Positions 30,559 to 42,995 are shown, counted from the first letter of the stretch. The stretch is 64,000 nt of DNA from Zygnema cylindricum (GCA_037447655.1 JBBHKE010000831.1:145929-209928); one strand, 5' to 3'. Program-made: numbers and translations. Notes: generated from the sequence alone by a model not told the origin.

Positions 30559-31107
30559 TATTGTTTTTAGTGCGATTCCGGGCGATCATTTCGTGCAGCG
30601 TCTAGTACGATTTCATCGGTACTTCGAAATCGTATCGCCACATCATCATTTACAGTGGAACACCAAATCATGTGTCAGACAGACGTGTAGACGTTCCCAC
30701 GATGTATTATTGCTTGTTGGCTTGTACACGTGGCATCTGGTCATTTGACCGCCACTTAGTTGCCTTTGTTTGCATTAGAATAAATAGCATAGGACAAGCA
30801 GCAAGAGCTATCACTCACAGACAAATTAGGCTTGGCAGCTTTCAGCATTCAGAATCAGTGTATTACTGGACATTGTCCCTTTTGATTACAATTGTATTCC
30901 TTCTATCATAATGGAATCTACTTTCTGAACGGCTATCTATTCTATGCCTTGCTACATGTGAATGCTATCACTCTCTCACTTCAAACTTGTCTTTTCTACC
31001 TTCGTGATTTATTGAGTTCGTCGCTTCTGCGAATCTTGTTAACTGATCTGGTATACGTGGTCCTAGGAACTCTCCTAGTTACCCGAAATGTCTGATCAAG
31101 GTCAACA
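30559..31107 (+). repeat. copia-3 3' LTR
   Basis: Partner of 25229-25777; the two visible differences are C for T at about 31003 and T for A at about 31047. Confidence 0.95.
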
Positions 31108-31680
31108 AGGAAGATTTCAAATTTTGAAAGGAAGGAGAGGGAAAATTTTGGAGAGAGGGAGAGAGCAAATTTTGGAGAGAGGGAGAGGGAGATGCTAGTT
31201 TTTTGAAAGGGAGAGGGCAAATTTTGTAGCGAGGGAGAAGGTAGATTTTGGAGAGAGGAAGAGGGCATATTTTTGTGAGACGGATAGAAAGATGGCAGAT
31301 ATTTTATGGAATGAGAGGGCAGATTTTTGATAGAGGGAGAAGGAGAGGAAGGATTTTGGAGAGTGGGAGAGGGGGAAGACAGTTTTTTAAGAGGGAGAGA
31401 GCAAATTTTGTAGAGAGGGAGAGGGATAGGAAAATGGTAGATTTTTGAGGGAGGGAGAGGATAGATTTTGGAGAGAGGGAGAGAGAGGGAAAGGGAGACG
31501 GCAAATTATAGAAAGGGATAGAGAGATATGACAGATTTTTTAGAGAGGGAGATGGAGATGGAGTGTGAGGGGAATATCGAGAGGGAGTTGAAGAAATCAA
31601 ATTTTTGAGAGAGGGAGAGGGGAAATTTTGGAGAGAGGGAGAGGGAGAAGGAGAGTGAGAGGAATAGAAAGATGGCGATG
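31108..31680. repeat. purine-rich tandem repeat, left foldback arm (inner)
   Basis: Continuation of the GAGAGGGAGAGGG...GATTTTTGAGAG repeat interrupted by copia-3; starts with the AGGAA target duplication. Confidence 0.88.
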
Positions 31681-31759
31681 AAAAAGACATTTTTTTTTCC
31701 ATTCCACGATTATTTGAATGAATAAAAAAAACATGATAAAAAATAGAAAATTTGAGATG

Positions 31760-32660
31760 TATATGTTTTTTTTGTAGATGGAGGATGTTCTACCCAAAAA
31801 GGTTGGGATGTAGGAGCCGGTACCTTGAACAAAACGTGTGCAACCACAAAACCAAGGGGCCCAAACGGTAGTAAACGAGTCGGGAAACAAAAAACACAAA
31901 AGGTGGAACCAAAAACAATAAATAACATGGTGGATAGTCAAGTGCCCAATGAACGAGAAGAGGATAATCGAACCGCACAAATCTTCCGAATATTTACGAG
32001 TGGTGGACTGATAATGAAACGTTGAAGATGATTTCGTTGAAAAAACAAGAGATCCAAAAAGAAAGAACGAACGGTTTAAAAGTCGTTCATTGATCTGCCG
32101 AAGAAAAATGGAAATTCATTAGTACCCACCTACAAGAGCAAAGAGTTAAAAAACATTTTAGACGTTCTTGGCAAAAATGGGATAATATACAAAGAAAATA
32201 TAAAAAGGTAAAAGACTATTCCCGTCAGTGGATGATATCAAATTCGACCGACCGAAGGTTGCCAGCTCGTTTCGTAAAACGATTTTATGCGGCGATGGGC
32301 GAAGTTGTGGGTAAAAACCATAACATTGCACCGCCTCATGTGCGAGACATATATATAGTAATCTCAAACAAATCCACCTCTTTCTAAGGTAATGAGAGTG
32401 CGAAAAAAAATATTTAGCTGGACAATCTGATGACAACAATAGTGGAAAGCGGAAGAAAACAAAAACAGACTCGACTAAAGCACGCGCATTACATCTTTAA
32501 GCTTTTCAAAAAGTAGGTGGAAAAATACAAGTGACACTGAAAAAAAATGAAGAAACAATGAACAAGTTTGGAGAAATATTGGTGGCGAATTGGGAGAAAC
32601 AAGAACAACGCATGAAAACGAGAACGAAGGGAGACAACAATTGATTGAGGCCATTTGGAT
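31760..32660 (+). pseudogene. trihelix/Myb-SANT-like DNA-binding protein, left-arm copy
   Basis: In one frame, 31998-32349 reads EWWTDNETLKMISLKKQEI, then (after one TGA) SAEEKWKFISTHLQEQ, SWQKWDNIQRKYKKVKDYS and RRLPARFVKRFYAAMGEV. This is the spaced-Trp pattern of trihelix (GT-factor) or Myb/SANT-like domains: W..(E/N)(E/T)xL..(I/L)..K, KW..(I/V)...L, KW.N..(R/K)YK(K/R)(V/I)K. Further on in a second open piece a Lys-rich patch (SGKRKKTKTDSTKAR) precedes a helical tail (KNEETMNKFGEILVANWEKQ). Stops interrupt both pieces. Such domains occur in plant transcription factors and as ORF1 of PIF/Harbinger transposons. It lies inside a foldback arm with an inverted partner at 35.7-36.5 kb. Confidence 0.6.
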
Positions 32661-33169
32661 GTTTGCCGAGAAAAAAAATTGTGAAAAGGCAATATATCCA
32701 ATGAAAATTGATATGATAAAGTACGTTATTTTATCATTGATACCTTTTTTTTTAGTTTGCAATGTGTATATAATGATTTTTGATGTTTCGTTGTTTGTTT
32801 TCAAGTTATCGTTTCTAAATTCGTTGTAAATTTTTTTCATTATTCTTTCCACTACTCGTGTTTTTCAAATGGTTTTGGTTTCATTTGAAAATGTGCATTG
32901 ATTTTTTTCTCTTTGTTTTTATTGCTGTTGATAACGACAAAGTGTTTCGTCAAGGTCAACGTTTTTTTTCAAGAGAGTCAAATTTCATTATGTTTTCAGA
33001 GTTTTTTAGAATTAGTTTTGTTTTTTAGGGGTTTGAAATATTTTTTTCGTAATGTCACCAGCTATGGGATGGAAATGAACATATAACTTTAGAAAAAACA
33101 GCGAAAATAAGTCGTCAAAATATTTCAAAAGCTTGTAGTCAAAACCTTATTTGAAAATTTTGTCGTCTC

Positions 33170-35490
33170 TCTTTTTTTTTTTCAAAATTATGCCCTCTTT
33201 CTCTCCCTTTCTCAAAAATATGTCTTTTTCCTCTCCCTCTCTTTAAAGTCTACCCTCTTCCTCTCACCTTTTCAAAAATGCGCCCTCTCTCTTTCGCTCT
33301 CCTTCCCTCTACCAAATATTTGTCATCTTCTACAATCTGGCCTTTTCCTTTCACCTTTTCAAAAATTTACCCTCTTAATTTCCCTCTCCCTCCCTTTCCC
33401 AAAAATTTGCTATCTCCCTCTCCCTCTCTCTAAAACTTGCTCTCTCTCTCTATCTCTCCCTCCCTCTCTCTCAAGAATCACTCAAGTTCTTCTCACCCTT
33501 TCAAAAATTTACCCTTTTCCTTTCCTCTCACTCCCTCTCTCAAACAATTGCCATCTCTCTCTTCCTCTCTCTAAAATATGCCTTCTCCCTTTCTCTTTTC
33601 CTCTCTCACTGAAAATTGTGCCGTCTCCCTTTATCAAAAATCAACCCTCTTCCTCTCATCTTTTCAAAAATCTGGCCTCCATTTCCATCTCCCTTCCTAT
33701 CGCAATAATATGTCATCCCCTTTTCATTCTCTCCAAAATCAACCCTATCTCTTTCTCTCTCCCTCCCTCTCTCAAAATTTTACCGTCTCTCTCTCTAAAA
33801 AATCAGCCCTCGTACTCTCACCCTTTCTAAAATTTGCCATCTCCCTTTCCCTCTCCTTTTTTCTTTCAAAAATCTGCCATCTCCCTCTCCCTCTCTCTAA
33901 ATTCTACCCTCTCCCTTACCTACTTTTTCCCTCTTTTAAAAATCTGTCGTCTTCCTCTTTTTTTTTCAAAAGTATGCCTTTTCTCTCTCTCTCTCAAATA
34001 TATGTTTTCTTTCTCTCCCTCTCTCCAAAGTGTTCCCAATCTCTCAATCAAAAATTTGCCTTCTCTTTTTCTTACTCCTTCCCTCTCTCAAAAATCTATC
34101 GTCTCCAACTCTATCTCTCAACAATTTGTCATATCCCTCTTTTTCTCTCTAAAATTCCCACTTCTTTTTTCTCTCAAAAATGTGCTGTCTCCTTTTCCCT
34201 CTCTCTAAAATCTGCCCTCTCCCTTTCCTATTTTTTCCTTTTTTCAAAATTTTGTCGTCTCCCTCTCTCTTTCAAAATTATGCCCTTTCTCTCCCCCGCT
34301 ATCAAAAAATTGCCCTCTCTCTTTCCCACCTCTCTACCTCTCTCAAAAAGATGACGTCTCTCCCTCCCTCTCATAAAGCCTGCCTTCTTCTTTTCCCACT
34401 CTTATCCTCTAGCAAAATTTTGACGTTTTCCTCTCCCTCTTTCAAAATTATGCCCTATTTTTCTCCCCCTCTCAAAACATGCTTTCTTCTTTTCCCTCTC
34501 TTGAAATTATACTTTATCCCTCAATCAAAAATTTGCCCTCTCCTTTTCCCTCTTCCTCCCTCTTTCAAAAATGTGTCATTTCCCTCTCCCTCTCTCAAAA
34601 ATCTGCCCTCTTCTTCTCCCTCCCTCAAAAATATCTGCTTTTTCTCTTTCCCTCTTCCTATAGTCTACCTTAGCCCTCTCTCATGAATGAGCTTTACCCT
34701 CTCATCAAAAAGCTGTGAAAATGGATTGGATGATTGAGAATTGTAAGGTTTTAGAGAGTAATCAGGTTTTATTGAGAGGATGGGTGGTAAAAGACAAAAT
34801 AGAAATTAGAATTTAAGATTTTTGTAAGGGTTAACACCCACTACTTGTTATAGTTTGACGAAATTTTTGACTTATTAATTAATATCGCTAGGTTTTTCCT
34901 AATCATTCCTATGATTTATGTAAGGTTGATCATTTTTTTTGGCCTCTTTATTATCCGCATTGACTTTATGGATTGCTTTTCCATGTAGTTCGATACCTTC
35001 TCTATGTTTTCACATGAATACCCTGCCTATATTTTGGAGAGGGGAGGGAGAGGGTGGATGTTTGAGCGGGAGAGGGAGAGTAAATAGAAGAAAGAAAGGG
35101 GGAGGAAAAGGGAATATTTTTGAGACGAAAATATTTTGAAAGAGGGAAAGAGTAGGAAAGGGAGAGGACAAATTTTAGAGAGAGGGAGAGGGAAACGATA
35201 GATTTTTGAGAGAGGGAAGAGTGGGAAAGGGAGAGAGCACAAGTTTAGACAAAGGAGAGGGAGACGACAAATTTTTGAAAGAGGGGAGGAGTGGGAAAAG
35301 GAGAGGGCAAAATTGAAAGAGAGGGAGAGGGAAAATGAGAGGGCAAATTTTAGAAAAGGTAATAGGAAGAGGGTTGATTTTTTAGAAAGAGAGGTAGCAA
35401 AATTTTTAGAGACGGAGGTAGAGAGAAAAGGATAGGGCAGATTTTCAAAAAAGGGGGAGGGAGGTGGCAGATTTTTGAAAGAATGAGGGA
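33170..35490. repeat. central spacer of the foldback: pyrimidine then purine tandem repeats
   Basis: 33170-34690 is a CCCTCTCCCTCTCTCAAAA-type pyrimidine repeat; 35030-35490 is its purine counterpart. The unique stretch between (about 34700-35020) shows no gene. Long open frames here are Ser/Leu/Pro low-complexity artefacts of the repeat. Confidence 0.88.
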
Positions 35491-35689
35491 GAGAGATTAT
35501 ATGTTTATTTCTATCACATTACTAAAAAAATATATCAAATCCCTAAAAATATAAACTAATCATAAAAAACCCTAAAAGCACAATGAAATTGGACCCTCGA
35601 GAAAAGAGTTGACCCTAACAAAAACACTCTTGACCTCATCAACAACAATAAAAACAGAAAAAAAAATAAAAAAATCTAATACACATTTT

Positions 35690-36460
35690 CAAATAAAACC
35701 AAAATCATTTCAACAAATTAAGATTAGTTGAAAGAATAATGAAAAAATCGGAAAACGAATTTAGAAAAGATAACTCGAAAACCAACAACGAAACATCAAA
35801 AATTGTTAAATACACATTGCAAACTAAAAGAAAAGGTATCAATGACAAAAAAACGTACGTTATCATATCAATTTTTATTAGAAGTATTGCCTCCAACACG
35901 ATTAATTTTCTCGTGAAGCATCGAAAAGGCCTCAATCAATATTTGTCTCTTTTTGTTATTTTTTCCTATTCAACGTTCTTAATTCTCCCAGTTTGCCACC
36001 AATATTTCTCTAAACCTGTTTATTGTTTCTCTATTTTCTCTAGGGTCACCTATACTTTTGCACCTATTTTTTGAAAAGCTTTGAGATCTAATGCATGCGC
36101 TTTATATGAGTTTGTTTTTTTTTCACCAGTTTATAAAGCGTTTGTCTTTTGCTCATGGATCTCTTCATCTTCCAACGAAATCATCTTCAACGTTTCGTTT
36201 TTAGTGCACAGATAGTAAATATTCGAACTGATTGTTGCAGTTTGCTTGTTTTCTTGTTGTTCATGAGGCATTTAACTATCACCGTGTTATTTGTTATTTT
36301 TGGTTTCCACCTTTCTTGTTCCTAGTTTATCGAATCTTTTAATTCTATTTGGTCCCTTGGTTTTCTGGTTGCTCGCATTTTGAAGTTACAGACTCCTATA
36401 TCCAAGTTATTTTTGGTACAACCTCCTCCATCTACAAAAAAAATATACACAAATCATTTT
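35690..36460 (-). pseudogene. trihelix-like region, inverted right-arm copy with internal deletion
   Basis: The minus strand matches 31750-32880. It keeps AAACGTTGAAGATGATTTCG (encoding ETLKMIS) and the downstream segment with KIDMIT(K)YV(F/I)LSLIPF, but about 400 bp including the second and third helices of the DNA-binding part is missing. Many stops. Confidence 0.6.
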
Positions 36461-36519
36461 TATTATTTTTGATAATGTTTTTTTATTCATTCGAATAATT
36501 GTGGAACAAAAAAAATATA

Positions 36520-38570
36520 TCTTCTACCTTGCCATATTTTTATTCCTGTCACTCTCTTTCTCCCTCTCCCACTCCAAAATGTGGCCTCTCAATCCCTCGA
36601 AAACATGCCCTCTCCCATTCAAAAAACTGTCGTCCCCCTCTCACTCTCTCCAATATATGCCATCTCTCTCTCTCTAAATTTTGCCCTATCCTTTTCTCAA
36701 AAATCTCGTCTTTTTCCCTCTCCCTCTATTTCTCTCACTTTTTCTTACTCTAATTCCCTCAAAAATATGCCATATTTTTTTTTTTTTAAATGTCCTCTTC
36801 CTCCCTCTCCCTATCTAAAAAATCGGCCCTCTCTCTATCAAAAAATGATTGTGCCCCTCTCCCTCTCTCCAAAATCTGCCCTCGCCCTCTCCAAAATTTG
36901 CCTTCTCCCTCTTTCAAAAATTTAACATTTTGTTATCTCTCTCAGAAAAACATGCCCTCTTTCTCTCCAGAAAATTTGCCTTATCCCTCTCAAAAGACTA
37001 TCATCATTCTCTTTTTTTTTCCAACATCAATTGTCTCCCTCTCCCTCTCTCCAAAATTAACTCTCTCCCTCCCTCGAAAATCTGCCATCTTCCTATCCGT
37101 GTCACAAAAATATTCCCGTTCGCTCTCTCTAAAATTTCCCCTCCCTGGCTACAAAATCTGCCCTCTCCCTCTCAAAAATGTGCCGTGCGCCTCTCTCTCT
37201 TTCCAAAATCTACCCTCTCCCTCTCGCCAAAATCTGCCCTCTCCCTTCCTCAAAAATATACCATCTTGCTATACCTCTCACAAAAATATGCCCTTTTTCT
37301 CTCTCCAAAATCTTCCCTTTCCTTCTCAAAAAACTGTCGCCGCCACCCTCTGTCTTTTTTCAAACTCTACCCGCTTTCACTCCCTCTTTCCAAAATTTAC
37401 CCTTTCCCTCCTTCAAAAATTTGTAATCTTCCCATCTTTCTCACAAAAACATACACTACCTCTCTCCAAAATTTGCCCTCTCATTTTCTCAAAATCTTGC
37501 CATTCTCCTATACCGCTCACAAAAATATGCCTTCTTCCATTCTCTAAAATTTGCCCTCTCCCTCACTACAATATGCCCTCTCCCTTTCAAAAAATTGACG
37601 TCCCTCTCTCTCTCTCTCAAAAATATACTCTTTTCCTTTCACAAAAATGTGCCCTTTCTCTTTCTACAAAGTCTACTCTCTCCCTTTTAGAAAACTACCA
37701 TCACTTTCTGCCTCTCTCCAAAATCTACCCTCTCCCTCTTTCCAAAATTTGTCCTCTACCACTCAAAAATTTGTCGTATTCGTCTCCCTCTCCCTACTCT
37801 TTTCACACTCCTCTTTCTCCCTCACTCAAAAATCTGCCATATCTTTTTTGTATTTCTTAAATTTGCCCTCTCTTTTCTTTTTTCTCTCCCTCTCTACTAT
37901 ATCTGCCCTCTCTCACTGAAAAAACAATTGTCCTTTTTTTCCTCTCTTCAATATCTACCCTCTCCCCTCAAATATGTGCCATCTTTTTATCCCTTTCATA
38001 AAAATATGCTCTCTCCCACTCAAAAATATGCCCTCTCCCTCTCAAAAATTTGTCGTGCCCCTTTCTCTCTACCCTAAAAATTTGCCTTCTCCGTCTCATT
38101 CTGTCTAAAAAATTGCCCTCTTTCTCTCATTTTCTCCAAAATTCGCCCTCTCTTTCTCTCTAAAATTTGTCTTCTTTCTATTCTTCCTTTTTCTCTCACT
38201 CTCATTCTCCCTTTCTCTTTTTCCAAAATCTGCCCTCTCCCTCTCTCAAAAATATGTCCTCTTCTTTTCCCACTCCCTCCCTCTATCTAAAATTTGTCGT
38301 CTCCTTCTCCCTCTTTTAGAAATATACCATGTTTTTTTCAAAAATATGCCCTTTCCCTCTCTCAAAATTTTGTCGTCTCATTCTCTCAAAGATTTGCCCT
38401 CTCTCTCCTTCAAAAATCTTTTTTTTTCCTCTCCTTCTCCCTATTCCCCTCACACTCCTCTTTTGCCTCTCTCTGTCTCCTTCTCTCAAAATCTGAGTTT
38501 TTTTACCTCTCCCCCTTTCCCTCACCCCTCCCCCCTTCCCTCACCCCTCCCCCCTTCTCTCACTCTCTTA
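36520..38570. repeat. pyrimidine-rich tandem repeat, right foldback arm
   Basis: Variable repeats of CTCTCCCTCTC(T)CAAAAATCTGCC, the reverse complement of the left-arm repeats at 24370-25228 and 31108-31680, but about 600 bp longer. Confidence 0.9.
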
Positions 38571-38599
38571 CTCTCGGAAAATTTTGCTATGACGGAAGA

Positions 38600-40270
38600 A
38601 GACGAGCAAAAAAAGAAGATTATGAGAAAGAGAAGAAGAATTAGAAGTTAGAAATGAGAAATGGAAAAGAGACGAGTAAGCAGTACATGGGAATTAATAG
38701 GTGAAGAAGAAGCAAAGAGGAAAGAAAAAAGAAAAAACATGAATATAGGAAGGAAAAGAGAAAGAAGAAGCGGAAGAGAAAGGATAAAAAACAGATAAAA
38801 AAGATAAAATCCGATAGAAATGAAGGAGAAGAAGTTGAATAAGGAGAACTAGAAGAAGGCGTTGGAGGAATTGCATACCAGGAAAAAGTGGAGGTGGAAT
38901 GGTGAGACAAAATGGATCAATAAGTGGAAAAGAAAGATGAAGTGGAAAAAAACGTGGAAAAAGTTGTAGAAGTTCAAGCAAAAAAGGAAGTGAAAAAAGA
39001 AATGGAAAAAAAGTGGAAGAGGAAGTGGGAAAAGAAGAAGAAGATAACATGAAGGTAAAAGTGGAGGTAGATGTGGAAAGGCACATAGAAGAAAAATAAG
39101 AATATAAAGTTGAGGAAGAAATAGTAGAGGAAAAAAAAAACAAAAAAAAAGAAAGGGATTAAAGAAGTAGGAGAGGGAGTTAAAAGTGAAGCAAAGAAAT
39201 GAAAAGAAGATTAAAAAAAAATAGGAAGAAGAGGAAGGAGGTGAATAAAAACAAAGAGAAAAAATGAAAAAGAGAGGAAGAAGAAAAATGAGAAGAATGA
39301 ATGAAAGAAAAAGGAATGAAAGAAAAAAAAGAGTAACAAAAGGTGAGAATGAGATGAAAAACTTTCTTTTAATATCGACCCTTTTCTGCTACCTCTCCCT
39401 CTTCCCCCCACTCTCTCTCTTTTGCTCTCAAAAATTTGCCTCTCTCAAAATTTTGCCGTCTCTCTCTTTTTTTCTTTCCCTCTAAAATCTGGCCTCTCCC
39501 TCTTTCAAAAATGTGGCATCTCTTTCCCTCTCGCAAAATTATGCACTCACTCTCTCTCAAAAATATGGACATTCTCTCTCAAAAATGTGTTGCCCCCTTC
39601 TCCCTCTCTCAAAAATATGCCCTCTTTCTCTCCCTCTATCTAAAAATTGCCCTCTCTTTCTCTCTAAAATTTACCCTCCCTACTTCAAAAATCTGCCATA
39701 TCCCTCTCCCTCTCTCAAAAATATCCCCTCTCCCTCCCTCAAAAATATCCCCTCTCCCTCTCTCAAAAATATCCCCTCTCCCTCCCTCAAAAATATCCCC
39801 TCTCCCTCTTTCAAAAAAACGCCTCTTTCTTTTATAATTTCCTTTCTCCCTCTCTCTCTCCCAAATTTTAGTCGTCTCCCTCTCCCTCTCTTAAAAATAT
39901 GTCCTCTCTCTCTCAAAAAAGTGCCCTTTTCATCTCCCTCTCTCTAAAATTTGCCCTCTCCCTCTCTTTCTTTCAAAATATGCCTTTTCCCTTTTTTTTA
40001 AATATGCCCTCTCCCTCTCATAATTTTGTCGTCTTCCTCTTTCAAAAATCTACCTTTTTCGTCTACCTTTTTTCTTTCCCTCTCTCTCTTGCTCTCGTAA
40101 TGTGCCCTCTCCCTCTCTCAAAATTCTACTTTCTCGCTCGCTTAAAAATTTGCCTTTTTTCTCTACCTCTCTTTCTTTCCCTCTCTCTCTTGCTCTCGAA
40201 GATTTTTCCTATAAAAGAAGAGGACAAAAAGGGAGAGGGATACAAAAAAAGAAGAAAAAAAGCTAAAAAT
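38600..40270. repeat. outer part of the right foldback arm
   Basis: 38640-39340 is purine-rich and matches the reverse complement of the E/K-rich frame region at 23720-24330, including GAAAAAGTGGAGGTGGAA at 38880. 39360-40200 is a further pyrimidine repeat (AAAATATCCCCTCTCCCTC repeated four times at 39719-39800) absent from the left arm. Confidence 0.8.
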
Positions 40271-40935
40271 AAGAAGTTTCTTTGAAATAAACATTCTTAT
40301 AAACATCACCTCTTACAACTTTTTTTTGGTCGACGATGCCTTCTCCTTCTAATTTTATAAAGGATTCTAACTGTTTCCCCCAAGTTCAAAGTTTTGCCAT
40401 TGGTTGACAGCTCCATGGATGGTCGAAGTGCCATTACTTTGTGGAACAAGTGATGGTTATAATAATAATTAATAATACTTATTAATTACAAGTATTATCA
40501 TAATTTTGGTTGAAAGGCAAAAGGGTTGAAACCACCTCCTATGAAAGACATACTCGTGGGTAGATTTAGGGTTTTTGGGTTTTTTTAGACCACATTTAGG
40601 ATAACTTGCATATGAGGCCATAGCTTAAGGAGCCACGCTTAAATAAGCATCAAAGGGCTTTTTTAGGCATGTTTTCCTATTTGAAATATTTATGTGATAC
40701 AAACAAATTTGTGAAGATGGCGGGAACTCTATCTTTGTTTTCTAGTTTGAAATTTAAAATGGAGTTGAAAGATTCCTTTCCAATTTGAATTTGTATTCAA
40801 TTTAAATTTGTTAGGTAAAATCCGTACTTCTTTTGGAAGGCAGGCAAAAACCGTACTTTTTTTAGGCAAAGATTTTTAGGTCACCTTATCCAAAGGGACG
40901 TGACTTTGGCGACGTGTGAAAATTTTAATCGTACA

Positions 40936-41150
40936 CACCGTGAATCGTAATTAGTGTTAATAGATTTTTAGCCACTGAAAACATCATTTCTCCGTACACA
41001 TTTGTCCAATTTTCAATTTAAAACCGCCATTCGTAAGCTGAGAATGTTATCTTTCAATCGCAACCGTCAGATCCACATTTCGACAGGTGTGTACGGAGAA
41101 ATTTTGTTTGAAGAGGAAAAAAATATGAACTCTAGTTACGATTCACGGTG
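40936..41150. mobile_element. palindromic TA-type MITE, copy A
   Basis: Starts CACCGTGAATCGTAATTAGTG and ends with the inverted CTAGTTACGATTCACGGTG. It has an interior CTCCGTACACATTTGTCC / GACAGGTGTGTACGGAG pair. About 215 bp, one of a family in this window. Confidence 0.8.
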
Positions 41151-41157
41151 GAAGGTA

Positions 41158-41697
41158 CACCGCGAATCGTTATTAGTGTCAAAGTTTAAATAGTGTTGAA
41201 GAAAATTTACCGTACTTGATGCTAATTAAGAATTTGATTTTTTTCAAAAAAAAGGTATATTCTAATTTCGGCGTTAATACTAATTTGGGAACAGCCAAAA
41301 ATGGAATATTTTCCGTACGATTGTATACATTAGTACATGTATCCGTACAAAATATTAGAAATCGTACGCCGTCACGAATTTAAAATATCCGTACATGCCA
41401 TACTAGTTTACGTGTCAAACCAATCCCGTTTTTTTGAGCGCACGTTCCTATGCGTGCGCGTCTGATTTAAATATTATTTGTAAATTTTCACTTGAAAAGG
41501 TACATTTATGTACAAATTGACATCGACCGTACACCACACTATTTATATTTTATTGTACTTTCGGGCTTTACGCTATTTTGTACGGTACCTTAATTAACGT
41601 CAAGGAAAAATTAAAATCGTGTATCCTATTTGAAAAAAAAAAACAAAATTTTAAGAACCCAAATTAGAGTTATTGACACTAATAACGATTCGCGGTG
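41158..41697. mobile_element. TA-flanked 540-bp element sharing the MITE ends, copy B
   Basis: CACCGCGAATCGTTATTAGT at the left and its exact inverse ACTAATAACGATTCGCGGTG at the right, flanked by TA at 41156-41157 and 41698-41699. The interior is unlike the 215-bp copies and shows no open frame of note. Confidence 0.75.
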
Positions 41698-42995
41698 TAC
41701 TATAGTTCATCTTTTGTCGTAACCTATCGTATGTTTTCCGTACAGTTGATGAAGTTGAGTAAAAAGTTCCGCTCTAAAAAGTTTTAAGAATCCAGTTTTG
41801 ACGTTTTTTGCAAAATGAATTTAATTTTTGCACTTGCGAAAGATACGCAGATGGCAAAGGTTCAGTTATAACGTATATGGGACCAAATTATGGTCCACGG
41901 AAACTGACACTAGTTAGGGTTTTCACTTTCCAGTTCTGAATCTGTACGGTATACATTTAAAAATTTCCGCCGCTATTTTAAATTTGTCGAAACGTAAAGT
42001 ACGTACTATTCGGGTAAAGCTCGAATATTAACTCGGTTTAATTAATTCAGTGCGTATAATACGAAATACTTGTATTTTCCGGCGATGCTTCAATACTATT
42101 TCTTCCTGAATGCAAAAAGCGGCGAATTCAAGAAGTGTCGTATCTGTTACGGATTGTCGCTTTGGGTGGTAGAATAATACAAAAAATATTTTTTTAAGGG
42201 TATTTTAGGGTTTTTTAGGCTTGGCGTTTTTTAACATTTTGCTTTTTAATGAGAGCCGCCGATTTTTCTGTTCGCCGATTTTTTGCCAGTTAACGTAAAA
42301 ACTAAAAAGTGTGTCCAGGTGCAGAAAAGACAAAAAAAGATATTTCCACGTGTCTGTTATCTGTTTCGTTTGCCAGATAATGGCGAAAGAACGCGTGTCA
42401 GAAAATTGTCGGTTTCTTCTAGTAGTCATAAAGTCTCTCAAGTTTTGTGCTATACGTATACTCGTGGACACGTGGCCTAAAAATCGCTGACGAAGATAAG
42501 AAATTCCTGCTCCTTCGCATAAGATATTTTCGTATTTGACATTTTTGTCCTTTTCAACAGGTGTCACCCTCTGACAATTTTCTCTCAACCGTCACGTCAC
42601 GCTGATTGTGCACGTAGGCGACAAGATTCCTGTAGCGAATGCCGACAGAAACGACAAAAATGTAAGAAATACAGCGAAAATTGTCAGCTTTGATTCGGCA
42701 AATCCAGCTGGACAAATGACGGTCGACGTTTAGTATAATTTTCAGCCGGCAAGTCAAGGCCGGCTAAATACAGTACAGGTCACCGAAGAAAAATAGAAAT
42801 TCCTGCCACGTGTTCATTAAAGGGGTCAAAGTAAGACGGCTGTTGCGGAAAATATATTCTTGTCGTTTATAAGTCTGCTTTGACGAAAAAGCTTGACTCA
42901 AATTTTCGGCACAGGAATTGAAAAGTGGATAAAACTCACAACCGCACCCGTATTTAAACTTAGACAATTTCTGATTGGCTTAAATTAATCGGCTA

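Larger units (their letters stand above)
25229..31107 (+). mobile_element. young Ty1/copia LTR retrotransposon, copia-3
   Basis: Two 549-bp direct repeats (25229-25777, 30559-31107) differ at only two positions by eye. They flank a plus-strand gag-pol frame. The 5-bp target duplication AGGAA is exact (25224-25228 and 31108-31112). LTR ends are TA...CA instead of TG...CA. Total length is 5879 bp. It interrupts the left arm of the foldback element. Four in-frame stop codons but no frameshift were found, so this is a recently dead copy. Confidence 0.96.
23390..40690. mobile_element. giant foldback-type element (long imperfect inverted repeats)
   Basis: Sequence from 23390 inward matches the reverse complement of sequence from 40690 inward. 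Outer ends share TTAAAGCGTGGCTCC-like and CCATCCATGGAGCTGTCAAC blocks; then TTCTTTGAAATAA, the E/K-rich frame, purine/pyrimidine tandem repeats, and the trihelix-like region, in the same order. The arms meet around 33.1-35.5 kb. Without the copia-3 insertion the left arm is about 3.8 kb and the right about 5.2 kb. Arms made of short tandem repeats recall foldback elements and foldback-type MULEs. Exact termini and target duplication could not be fixed. Confidence 0.75.
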
